This document shows, in pieces, positions 43,645 to 51,768 of a stretch of DNA of 64,000 nucleotides (positions are counted from its first letter, which is position 1; the number at the start of each line of letters is the position of its first letter). Below the pieces are notes generated by a model. It did no database searches. It was not told the DNA's origin and saw only the letters and a list, made by a program, of their open reading frames with translations. A program made the translations under genes and the position numbers. The stretch comes from Vogesella mureinivorans (GTDB lineage Bacteria; Pseudomonadota; Gammaproteobacteria; Burkholderiales; Chromobacteriaceae): assembly GCF_007644035.1 (NCBI RefSeq), contig NZ_VMTV02000165.1, forward strand, positions 90,258 through 154,257, read 5' to 3'.

Positions 43645-45132
43645 ATGTTCGAATCAGCCGAAATCGGCCACGTCATCGACAAGGCAGCTTATAAAACCGA
43701 AGAAGCCAGCCTGCGCGAAGCGCTGCTGGAAGCGCAGTACGAGCTGCAACAGCGCAGCCAGTTTCCGGTGCTGATCCTGATTCACGGCATGGACGGCGCC
43801 GGGCGCGGCGAGATGCTGAACCAGATCAATGAATGGCTAGACCCGCGGCTGATCCACACCGCTGCCTTTGACACCCCCAACGACGACGCGCGCGAGCGCC
43901 CGTGGATGTGGCGCTACTGGCGCGAGCTGCCGGCCAAGGGCCGCATCGGCATGTTTTTTGGGTCTTATTATTCCGACGCGCTGTTTGACCGCGTGGATAG
44001 CAAGATCAACCGCGACACCTTCGACAAGCAGCTGTTCGATATCCTGCGTTTCGAGCGCATGCTGTCCAACGACGGCGTGCTGGTGCTGAAATTCTGGCTG
44101 CACCTGACCGAAGAAAAACAGCGCAAACGCTTGCGCACACTGGAAAAAGACCCTGCCACTGCCTGGCGCGTGAGCCAGGCCGACTGGCAGCACCACCAGC
44201 AGTACAAGCGCATCCGCGATAACGCCGAGCACATGATGCGCCTCACCAATACCGCCTACTCGCCGTGGCTGGTGGTGGACGGCGAAGACGCCAACTACCG
44301 CAGCCTGGCGGTAGGGCGTGCCCTGCTGCAGGCGCTGCAGCAGCGCCTGGCTATAGACGAATCGTGGCACCCGCGCTCGGACGTGGCCCCCATCACGCCC
44401 CCGGCGGACAACAAGCTGCTGCTGGAATCGCTACAGCTGGAACAGACGCTATCCAAAGACGACTACCGCCAGCAGCTGGCCGCGCTGCAAGGCCGCCTCA
44501 ACGGGCTAACGCGTGACCCGCGCTTTGCCGAGCACTCGCTGGTGCTGGCGTTTGAGGGCAACGATGCGGCGGGCAAGGGCGGTGCCATCCGCCGCCTTAC
44601 CCAGGCGCTGGACGCGCGGCTGTACCGCGTGGTGCCGGTGGCTGCGCCTACCGAAGAAGAGCGCGCCATGCCGTGGCTGTGGCGCTTCTGGCGCCAGGTG
44701 CCGGGCAAGGGCAAGGTCACCATCTTCGACCGCACCTGGTACGGCCGCGTGCTGGTGGAGCGGGTAGAAGGCTTTGCCGACACCGCCGACTGGATGCGCG
44801 GCTATTACGAGATCAACGACTTCGAGCACCAGCTCACCGACAACAAGGCCATCGTGCTGAAGTTCTGGCTGGCCATCAGCGCCGACGAGCAGCTGGCCCG
44901 CTTCAAGGCGCGCGAGGAAACCGGCTTCAAGCGCTTCAAGATTACCGAGGAAGACTGGCGTAACCGCGACAAATGGGACGCCTACAAGGTTGCCGTGTGC
45001 GACATGATAGACCGCACCAGTACCAGCGCCGTGCCGTGGACACTGGTGCCGGCCAACAACAAGTACTACGCCCGCATCAAGGTGCTGACCACCGTATGCG
45101 ACGCGCTGGAAGCCAGGCTGGGCAAGGCATGA
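43645..45132 (+). CDS. pap: Polyphosphate:AMP phosphotransferase (two-domain PPK2)
   Basis: The 495-residue enzyme has two fused PPK2 domains, the class II layout of Pseudomonas Pap, which makes ADP from AMP and polyphosphate. Each half has a Walker-type loop and lid: the N-terminal HGMDGAGRGEM lacks the classical lysine and is likely inactive. The C-terminal FEGNDAAGKGG, FDRTWYGRVLVERVEGF and RNRDKWDAYKVA look active. The ATG at 43645 follows AGGAAAG. It lies between recB and recD and overlaps recD by 4 bp, so it seems to be a genuine part of the operon here. Confidence 0.92.
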   Translation: MFESAEIGHVIDKAAYKTEEASLREALLEAQYELQQRSQFPVLILIHGMDGAGRGEMLNQINEWLDPRLIHTAAFDTPNDDARERPWMWRYWRELPAKGRIGMFFGSYYSDALFDRVDSKINRDTFDKQLFDILRFERMLSNDGVLVLKFWLHLTEEKQRKRLRTLEKDPATAWRVSQADWQHHQQYKRIRDNAEHMMRLTNTAYSPWLVVDGEDANYRSLAVGRALLQALQQRLAIDESWHPRSDVAPITPPADNKLLLESLQLEQTLSKDDYRQQLAALQGRLNGLTRDPRFAEHSLVLAFEGNDAAGKGGAIRRLTQALDARLYRVVPVAAPTEEERAMPWLWRFWRQVPGKGKVTIFDRTWYGRVLVERVEGFADTADWMRGYYEINDFEHQLTDNKAIVLKFWLAISADEQLARFKAREETGFKRFKITEEDWRNRDKWDAYKVAVCDMIDRTSTSAVPWTLVPANNKYYARIKVLTTVCDALEARLGKA

Positions 45133-46856
45133 GCGAGCAGATGGACACCACGGAAAGCCTGCTGCCGGCACAGCTGGCCGGCTTGATGGCGCGGCTGGAT
45201 CCGCAGCACGGCGCCGCCCTGCAGCCGGTGCTGCAGCGCCTGTTGGCCGCCCTGGCCAGCGGGCACGTGTGCCTGGCCGGCCTCACGCGGGACGACTACG
45301 CCCTGCTGCGCCACAGCCCGCTGGCGGGCCGCCCCGGCGACTACGCCCCGCTGATTGTGGACGACGGTGGCCGCCTGTATCTGGCGCGGCAGTGGCAGGA
45401 CGAAACCCGCCTGGTGGCCGCCCTGCAGGCGCTGGCTGCCGACCCGCAGCCGCTGGCTGGCGACGTGGACGGCGTGCTGGACAGCCTGTTTGCCGGCGCC
45501 CCGCGTGGCGACTGGCAAAGGTTGGCCGCATGGCTGGCCACGCAGCACCGTTTCATGGTGATTTCCGGTGGCCCCGGCACCGGTAAAACCACCACCGTGG
45601 TGCGGCTGCTGGCCGCGCTGGCGGCGCTGTCCGGCCGCCCGCTGGTGATGGCCATGGCCGCGCCCACCGGCAAGGCCGCCGCGCGGCTTACCGAGTCGGT
45701 ACGCGCTGCCCGCGACGCGCTGCCGGTGGCCGAGGCCACCCGCGCCCAGCTACCGGACAAGGCGCAAACCCTGCACCGCCTCATCGGCCTGCTGCCCGGC
45801 ACCGCCCGCCCGCGCCACCATGCGGCCAACCCCTTGCCGCTTGATGTATTGGTGGTGGATGAAGCCTCGATGGTAGACCTCACCCTGATGGCACAAACCG
45901 TGGCCGCGCTGCCGCCGCATGCCCGGCTGATTCTGCTGGGCGACAAATACCAGCTGGCCTCGGTAGATGCCGGCGCCGTGCTGGGGGACCTGTGCAGCCA
46001 GCAGGCCTGGCGCACGGCCACGGCGGCGCAGCTGCAGGCGGCGGGCATCACCCCGCCAGGGCAGGTGGACGATGGCGCCATGCTGGCCGACAGCGTGGTG
46101 GTGCTGGAAAAAAGCCACCGCTTTGGCGAGCACTCCGGCATTGGCCGCCTGGCCCGCGCGGTGAACGCCGGCGATACGGCGCAGGTGGCCGCGCTGCTGG
46201 CCGATGCGGCCAACCTGGACATTACCAGCCAGCTGCAGCTGCCCGACGCCGCCGGCCTGCACGCGCTGCGCGCCGGCTACTGGCAAGCGCTGGACGCGCT
46301 GGGCGAGGGCGACAACTGGCCTGCGCTGTTTGCCGCCTTCAACCAGTGCATGTTGTTGGCCGCAGAGCGCCACGCGGTTACGCAGATCAACGAACAAATC
46401 AGCGCCGAGCTGGTGCGCCTGGGGCGCAAGCCGGCCGATAGCGACTGGTACCCCGGCCGCCCGGTGATGATTACGCGCAACGACTATAGCGTGGGCTTGT
46501 TCAACGGCGACATCGGCCTGACCGTGGCGCGCGACGGCCGCCTGCGCGTGATCTTCCCCACTACCGACGGTGGCTGGCGCGAGGTATCGCCCGCCCGCCT
46601 GCCAGAGCACGACACCGTCTACGCCATGACGGTGCATAAATCGCAGGGCTCCGAATTTGGCAGCGTGTGGCTGGCCTTACCGCCGCAGCCTACCGCCACG
46701 CTGACCCGCTCGCTGGTGTACACCGCCATCACCCGTGCCCGGCAGCACTTTGTTTTGGCAGGTAGCCTGGCGGTGCTGCAGGCCGCCGTGCAGTACGCAC
46801 CGGCACGCCAATCGGGCCTGGCTGAAAAAATATGGGGCAGGGGCTTGACGGTCTGA
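45129..46856 (+). CDS. recD: Exodeoxyribonuclease V subunit alpha (RecD)
   Basis: The 575-residue SF1B 5'-3' helicase of RecBCD has Walker A GGPGTGKT (147-154), motif II VVDEASMVDL, motif III LLGDKYQLASV and the C-terminal MTVHKSQGSEF and YTAITRAR. Length is close to E. coli RecD (608). It overlaps the upstream polyphosphate transferase gene by 4 bp. Uptake-like repeats are at 45521, 45821, 46205 and 46355. tRNA-Pro follows 29 bp downstream. Confidence 0.95.
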   Translation: MSEQMDTTESLLPAQLAGLMARLDPQHGAALQPVLQRLLAALASGHVCLAGLTRDDYALLRHSPLAGRPGDYAPLIVDDGGRLYLARQWQDETRLVAALQALAADPQPLAGDVDGVLDSLFAGAPRGDWQRLAAWLATQHRFMVISGGPGTGKTTTVVRLLAALAALSGRPLVMAMAAPTGKAAARLTESVRAARDALPVAEATRAQLPDKAQTLHRLIGLLPGTARPRHHAANPLPLDVLVVDEASMVDLTLMAQTVAALPPHARLILLGDKYQLASVDAGAVLGDLCSQQAWRTATAAQLQAAGITPPGQVDDGAMLADSVVVLEKSHRFGEHSGIGRLARAVNAGDTAQVAALLADAANLDITSQLQLPDAAGLHALRAGYWQALDALGEGDNWPALFAAFNQCMLLAAERHAVTQINEQISAELVRLGRKPADSDWYPGRPVMITRNDYSVGLFNGDIGLTVARDGRLRVIFPTTDGGWREVSPARLPEHDTVYAMTVHKSQGSEFGSVWLALPPQPTATLTRSLVYTAITRARQHFVLAGSLAVLQAAVQYAPARQSGLAEKIWGRGLTV

Positions 46857-46885
46857 AAATCTATCGGTATAGTTCGGGTCTTGTT

Positions 46886-46962
46886 CGGAGTGTAGCGCAG
46901 CCCGGTAGCGCATCTGCTTTGGGAGCAGAGGGTCCAAGGTTCAAATCCTTGTACTCCGACCA
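46886..46962 (+). tRNA. tRNA-Pro (anticodon TGG)
   Basis: A 77-nt gene folds into a standard cloverleaf. The acceptor stem CGGAGTG pairs with TACTCCG, the anticodon loop TTTGGGA gives TGG, the T-loop is TTCAAAT, and CCA is encoded. Confidence 0.97.
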
Positions 46963-46968
46963 GAATTA

Positions 46969-47000
46969 AAAAAGCCGCAGTCAAACGACTGCGGCTTTTT
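46969..47000 (+). terminator. Terminator after tRNA-Pro
   Basis: A perfect 14-bp stem (46969-46982 with 46987-47000) has an AAAC loop and ends in five T residues. Confidence 0.93.
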
Positions 47001-47165
47001 GCATTGCACTCGGCAATGTGTCAGCAAAACTGCATGTCATTTTTATAGAAGTGTTGCATCTGCGCACGCAGGCCGGCAGACAGCCCGCCTGCACCAGCCA
47101 AAGCAAGGCATAGCCTGCGCAATCTCCGTAAGATGGCGCCTTCACGAAAGCAGCAGGGAGTTGTC

Positions 47166-48047
47166 ATGCAGGTGCAAGGCGTTGCCGGATTGCTGGAAAA
47201 AACCATCCGCTACGATCAAACGGCGTTTATCCCACTGGCGCTGGGTGGTGCGCCTATCGGTTTTATCAATCAGGTATGGCGCGAGCGCCTGCTGGCACAC
47301 CACGGCGAGCTGTTTGCGCTAGAGGCGGGTGTGATGCAGCTGCTGGCCACCGATATGTCCTACAGCGCACGCAGCACCCTGCTGCAGGCCGCAGCTGAAA
47401 CCTGGCGCGATGCCGGCTGGTTTAGCGGCTGGCGCAACGAGAAATTCATTGCCTACCTGCCAGACGGTACCCCCTGTTTCGAACTGGAACGCGCCGCCTT
47501 CCGCCCGCTGGGCCTCACCAGCCGTGCCGTACACCTGAATGGCCTCACGCGCATGCCCGATGGCGAAGTGCGCATGTGGATAGGCCGGCGTAGCCCGTTC
47601 AAGGACGTGGCGCCCAACCGGCTGGATAACCTGATGGGTGGTGGCGTGGCCGCCGGCGAAAGCATCATGGACGCGCTGCTGCGCGAAGGCTGGGAAGAAG
47701 CCGGCATGCAGGCCGCGCAGCTGTCACCGCTGCAGCAGCAGGCGTTGCTGCTGGCGACCCGCCCGGTAGCCCGTGGCCTGCACCGCGAATGGCTGTTTGT
47801 CTACGATATCTGGCTGGCGCAGGGCGATATCCCGCAAAACCAGGACGGCGAAGTGGCCGAGCACGTGCTGATGACGCTGGCCGAGGTAGAGCAGCACATC
47901 ATCAATGGGCAGTTCATGAGCGATGCCGCGCTGGTGGCCATCGATTGCATGGCGCGCCTGGGTTACTGGGGCAGCCAGGCAGCGCCGGTGCAGGTGCTGC
48001 TGGACGAGGTCCGCGGTACGGTAGGGCAAAACGTGCAGGGAAAATAA
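47166..48047 (+). CDS. DUF4743/Nudix hydrolase
   Basis: The 293-residue protein has an N-terminal DUF4743-like domain (about 10-110) and a C-terminal Nudix hydrolase domain. Its Nudix box GGGVAAGESIMDALLREGWEEAGM has the full GX5EX7REUXEEXGU pattern. Proteins of this layout resemble the Nudix part of eukaryotic thiamine pyrophosphokinase fusions and may clean up damaged thiamine diphosphates; that is inference from the family. GGGAG precedes the ATG at 47166. It is monocistronic, with a terminator behind. Confidence 0.82.
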   Translation: MQVQGVAGLLEKTIRYDQTAFIPLALGGAPIGFINQVWRERLLAHHGELFALEAGVMQLLATDMSYSARSTLLQAAAETWRDAGWFSGWRNEKFIAYLPDGTPCFELERAAFRPLGLTSRAVHLNGLTRMPDGEVRMWIGRRSPFKDVAPNRLDNLMGGGVAAGESIMDALLREGWEEAGMQAAQLSPLQQQALLLATRPVARGLHREWLFVYDIWLAQGDIPQNQDGEVAEHVLMTLAEVEQHIINGQFMSDAALVAIDCMARLGYWGSQAAPVQVLLDEVRGTVGQNVQGK

Positions 48048-48071
48048 GCCGCAGCCCGGTGCCAGCAGATA

Positions 48072-48098
48072 AAAAAGCCAACATTGTGTTGGCTTTTT
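48072..48098 (+). terminator. Terminator of the Nudix gene
   Basis: The stem AAAAAGCCAACA/TGTTGGCTTTTT (48072-48083 with 48087-48098) has a TTG loop. Confidence 0.9.
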
Positions 48099-48215
48099 GT
48101 TTATGGCGGGCTTTGCCCTGATAGAGGGTGAAAAATGCGAATTATAGAAGCAATGGCAAGCCTGTATTGTGGGCCAGGTAGGTTGGCCGCAATAAAATAA
48201 CAGCAGGAGCTTGCC

Positions 48216-48416
48216 ATGTTTCGCGTGCGCTTGATTTCCGACTATTTCGGGGTGGACGAGGGCGGGCCCATTCACGCCACACAGGAAGAGGCGCTGCGCG
48301 CGGCGCGGGTGATGCTTAGCATTCATTCCTACCCGGTGCGCGCCGAGATCCGCCAGTTTGTGGACGACCGTTTTGTGCTGACGCGTGTGGTTGGCGTGCT
48401 GGAACGCAGTAAATAA
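48216..48416 (+). CDS. Small hypothetical protein (66 aa)
   Basis: The 66-residue soluble protein begins MFRVRLISDYFGVDEG and is acidic at the start and basic in the middle. I do not recognise it. Support for a real gene comes from a good ribosome binding site (GCAGGAG), normal codon use for this genome, an uptake-like repeat just upstream (48182-48191) and its own terminator downstream. Confidence 0.6.
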   Translation: MFRVRLISDYFGVDEGGPIHATQEEALRAARVMLSIHSYPVRAEIRQFVDDRFVLTRVVGVLERSK

Positions 48417-48433
48417 ACACAGGTTCATCGTGC

Positions 48434-48467
48434 AAAAGCCCCACGGCCAAGCGGCGTGGGGCTTTTT
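48434..48467 (+). terminator. Bidirectional terminator
   Basis: The stem AAAAGCCCCACG/CGTGGGGCTTTT (48434-48445 with 48455-48466) lies between the small rightward gene and the leftward efflux operon and can serve both. Confidence 0.9.
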
Positions 48468-48479
48468 GCTGCCGTGTGC

Positions 48480-49691
48480 TTATTCGTGCCGCAGCGCTTC
48501 TATCGGGTCCATGCGTGCGGCGCGGCGGGCGGGCATATAGCCGAACAGCACGCCAATGGCCGCCGAAAACACCAGCGACATCAGGTTGATGGCCAGGTCG
48601 AACTGGTAGGGCACCCCCATCAGCCGGGATAACCAGTACGAGGCCACGGTGGCCACAATTATGCCGATCATGCCACCCAGCGCCGACAGCACGACCGCTT
48701 CGATCAAAAACTGCAGCAGCACTTCGCCTTCCAGCGCGCCCACCGCCAGGCGCAGCCCGATTTCGTGTGTGCGCTCGGTCACGCTCACCAGCATGATGTT
48801 CATGATGCCGATGCCGCCCACCAGCAAGCTCACCGCCGCCACCGCGCCCAGCAGGCTGGTAAGTACGGCCATGGTGCTGGACAGGGTTTGTGCCAGCTGC
48901 TGGGTATCGAAAATATTGAAGTTGTCGTCGTCGCCCTCGGCCAGGTGGCGGCGCTCGCGCAGCAGCTGGCGCAGGCTGGCTTTCAGCGGGCCGCTATCAC
49001 TGCCGGGCTGCATGGAAACCAGCAAAATGCCTACCTTGTGGCTGCCGGTCACGCGGCGCTGCAGCGTGCGTAGCGGCAGCAGCACCGTATCGTCCTGATC
49101 GCCCATGCCGCCCTGGCCCTTTGCCGCCAGCACGCCCACGACCTCGCAGGAAAACTGCCGCACGCGCAAGGGTTGCCCCAGCCCGGTTTGCCCCACGGTG
49201 TTGCCCCAGAGCTCGCGCCGTACCGTTTCGCCCACCAGGCAGACGGCGGCGCCGGCTTGTTGTTCGTTGTCGGTAAACTGCCGCCCGCTGGCCAGCTGCC
49301 AGTTGCCGGTGTCGAACCAGGCATTATTGCTGCCGACCAGCGTGGTGGCCCAGTTGCGGCCGTTGGCTACCACCGTGGCGTTGGCGCGGCCCTGCGGGGC
49401 CACGGCGGCCACGCCGCCGATCTGGGCGCGGATGGCATCGCCGTCGGCCTCGATAAACTGCGGTACACCGCCGCCGCCACCGCCGCCCAGGCGTTGGCCG
49501 GGGCTCACCATCAGCAAGTTGGTACCCAGGCTGGTGAGCTTGTCCTCAATAGCCTGGGTGGCGCCGTTGCCCAGGGTCACCATGGTGATGACGGCGCTGA
49601 CGCCAATCACAATGCCCAGGATGGTAAGGAACGAGCGCAGCATATTGCGCCGTACCGAGCGCAGAGCCAGCATCAGTATGCTAAACAGCAT
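48480..49691 (-). CDS. MacB-type ABC transporter permease
   Basis: The 403-residue membrane protein has the MacB/FtsX permease layout: one N-terminal span (about 20-40), a large periplasmic domain with a glycine run near residue 70, and three C-terminal spans. The ending FGYMPARRAARMDPIEALRHE is a MacB-family signature. Unlike E. coli MacB, the ATPase is a separate gene, which it overlaps by 1 bp. Together with the upstream adaptor and outer-membrane channel it should form a tripartite exporter of peptides, lipids or macrolides. Confidence 0.9.
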   Translation of the reverse strand: MLFSILMLALRSVRRNMLRSFLTILGIVIGVSAVITMVTLGNGATQAIEDKLTSLGTNLLMVSPGQRLGGGGGGGVPQFIEADGDAIRAQIGGVAAVAPQGRANATVVANGRNWATTLVGSNNAWFDTGNWQLASGRQFTDNEQQAGAAVCLVGETVRRELWGNTVGQTGLGQPLRVRQFSCEVVGVLAAKGQGGMGDQDDTVLLPLRTLQRRVTGSHKVGILLVSMQPGSDSGPLKASLRQLLRERRHLAEGDDDNFNIFDTQQLAQTLSSTMAVLTSLLGAVAAVSLLVGGIGIMNIMLVSVTERTHEIGLRLAVGALEGEVLLQFLIEAVVLSALGGMIGIIVATVASYWLSRLMGVPYQFDLAINLMSLVFSAAIGVLFGYMPARRAARMDPIEALRHE

Positions 49692-50428
49692 CAGCTTACC
49701 TCGCTCGGCGCTCGCGCCACGTTGCCGGGTGTGGGGTGCGGGTTGGCCTGGTCGCTGGCGATGCGGCCATCGACAAAGCGCACCAGGCGGTGGGCGTAGC
49801 TGGCCATGTCTGGCTCGTGCGTGACCATTAGCACGGTAATGCCGTGGTCGCGGTTTAGCGCCAGCAGCAAGCCCATGATTTCCTGGCTGCGCAGCGTGTC
49901 CAGGTTGCCGGTGGGCTCGTCGGCCAGCAGCACGGCGGGCTGGGTAACCATGGCACGGGCAATGGCCACGCGCTGCTGTTGGCCGCCGGATAGCTGGGCG
50001 GGGGTGTGTTGCTCCCAGCCGGCCAGCCCCACTTCTTGCAGCGCCTGGCGTGCAGCCAGGGTGCGGGTGCGGCTGCTGTCGCCACGGTACAGTAGCGGCA
50101 GCGCCACGTTTTCTTGTGCCGAGGTGCGCGCCAGCAGGTTAAAGCCCTGAAACACAAAGCCCAGGTAGCGCCGGCGCAGCCGCGCGCGCTGGTCGCGGGT
50201 CAGCGCCTCTACGTGCATGCCTTTGAACAGGTACTGCCCGCTGCTGGGGCTGTCCAGGCAGCCCAGGATATTCATGGCGGTGGACTTGCCCGAGCCGCTG
50301 GGGCCCATGATGGCGACAAACTCCCCGGCGCTGACATCCAGATCGATGGCCTGCAGCGCCAGCAGCCCGGCGGCACCACTACCGTAGCGTTTACTGACGC
50401 CGCGCAGCTGGATCAGCGGCGGGCTCAT
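49691..50428 (-). CDS. MacB-type ABC transporter ATP-binding protein
   Basis: The 245-residue ATPase has Walker A GPSGSGKS (near 42-49), Q-loop VFQGFNLL, signature LSGGQQQR, Walker B VLLADEPTGNLD and H-loop THEP. This set is typical of the LolD/MacB group that works by mechanotransmission rather than direct transport. It overlaps the adaptor gene by 4 bp and the permease gene by 1 bp. Confidence 0.93.
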   Translation of the reverse strand: MSPPLIQLRGVSKRYGSGAAGLLALQAIDLDVSAGEFVAIMGPSGSGKSTAMNILGCLDSPSSGQYLFKGMHVEALTRDQRARLRRRYLGFVFQGFNLLARTSAQENVALPLLYRGDSSRTRTLAARQALQEVGLAGWEQHTPAQLSGGQQQRVAIARAMVTQPAVLLADEPTGNLDTLRSQEIMGLLLALNRDHGITVLMVTHEPDMASYAHRLVRFVDGRIASDQANPHPTPGNVARAPSEVS

Positions 50429-51768
50429 GGCGCGGCCGCCGTTTTTTGGGCGGTGATCACCTGCATGCCGGCTTGCAGGTCGCCGCCGGTGATTTCGGTC
50501 ATGTGGCCGTCGCTGATGCCGGGCAGTACGGCGACCGCCAGCGGTACGGCGGCGCCATGCCCGGCGATGGCGGCGGGCAAGACCCAGACGCGGCGTGCCA
50601 TGGCGGTGCTGGCGTTATCGGCTGCACTTTTACGCTGGCTTTCGGTTTTGGGTGGGCCAAAGCTGATGCCGCCGGCCAGGCCTTTTTGCGCGTTGGCCGC
50701 AGCGTTGCTGGGGGTGTAGCGCAGGGCGGCGTTGGGCACTTGCAGCACGTTCTTGCGCTGCCGGGCCACAATGCTGGCGGTGGCGGTCATGCCGGGGCGC
50801 AGGCTGCGGTCGCTGTTGTCTACGTCCAGGTAGGTAAGGTAGGTCACCACATTGTCGGTGAGGGTGGGGCCAAATCCCACGCGGGTGACGCGTGCCGGGA
50901 ACGGCCGGCCCAGGTAGGCGCTCACGGTAAAGGTGGCTGGCTGGCCGACTTTCACGTCGCCCACGTCGGCCTCGTCCACGTAGACCCACAGCCGTAGCCG
51001 GTTCAGGCTTTCGGCGATGGTCAGCAGGGTAACGGCCTGCAGCGAGGCGGCCACGGTATTGCCCGGGTCGACCGAGCGGGTCAGCACCACGCCGTCGGCC
51101 GGGGCGCGGATGGCCGCCTTGGCCAGGTTGGTCTGGTCGGTGGACAGCGCCGCCTGCGCATCATTGATACCGGCTTGCGTGCTGGCGTGCTCGGCCTGGG
51201 CGCGTGCCAGCGTGGCGCGTGTGCTGTCCAGCTCGGCCTGGGCGGGCACCTTGCCACCCGACAGGCGGGCCACGGCCTCTTGCCGCGCCAGCATGGCGTT
51301 GGCTTCGGCCAGCGTGGCAGCGCTTTGCTGGTGTCGTGCGCGGGCGGCGGCCAGCGCCGCCTGCGAGCGCAGTATCTGGTCGTGCAGCCTGGCGGTATCC
51401 AGCTCCACCAGTACCTGGCCGCGCTGGATCGGGTCATTCACATCCACATTGACCTTCAGTACCGTGCCGGATAGCTCGCTGCCGATATTGATGGCGCGGG
51501 TAGGTTGTACGGTGCCGTTGGCCGTTACCGTCAGGGTAATGTCGCCGCGCCCCACGGTGACGGTGCTGTAGCTGGGGGCGGCGCGTGCGGCGCGCGCCTG
51601 CCACCACCACGTGAGGCCGCCTGCGGCCAACAATAGTGCAGCCACGGCCAGCCACAGCCAGCGGCGCAGGTACCAGGGGCGGCGGGGTGGCTCGCCCAGC
51701 AGCTCGCCCAGTGCGTTGCCGGGTGGGGGGCTGGTGGGGGCCGCGGTAATGGGGGTAGTTTGGTTCAT
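50425..51768 (-). CDS. MacA-like periplasmic adaptor (HlyD family)
   Basis: The 447-residue membrane-fusion protein has a proline-rich cytoplasmic start, one membrane anchor (about 38-57), a biotinyl-lipoyl-like half (NIGSELSGTVLKVNVDVNDPI), a long coiled-coil hairpin (about 110-210) and a beta-barrel domain. An insertion rich in Asn/Ala near residue 355-385 is unusual. It links the MacB-type transporter to the NodT outer-membrane channel and overlaps both neighbouring genes by 4 bp. Confidence 0.9.
   Translation of the reverse strand: MNQTTPITAAPTSPPPGNALGELLGEPPRRPWYLRRWLWLAVAALLLAAGGLTWWWQARAARAAPSYSTVTVGRGDITLTVTANGTVQPTRAINIGSELSGTVLKVNVDVNDPIQRGQVLVELDTARLHDQILRSQAALAAARARHQQSAATLAEANAMLARQEAVARLSGGKVPAQAELDSTRATLARAQAEHASTQAGINDAQAALSTDQTNLAKAAIRAPADGVVLTRSVDPGNTVAASLQAVTLLTIAESLNRLRLWVYVDEADVGDVKVGQPATFTVSAYLGRPFPARVTRVGFGPTLTDNVVTYLTYLDVDNSDRSLRPGMTATASIVARQRKNVLQVPNAALRYTPSNAAANAQKGLAGGISFGPPKTESQRKSAADNASTAMARRVWVLPAAIAGHGAAVPLAVAVLPGISDGHMTEITGGDLQAGMQVITAQKTAAAP

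Noticed and set aside
43645-44400. N-terminal half of the polyphosphate transferase as a degenerate gene
   Set aside because: Loss of the Walker lysine in the first domain is expected for two-domain PPK2 enzymes, where only the second half is thought to be active.
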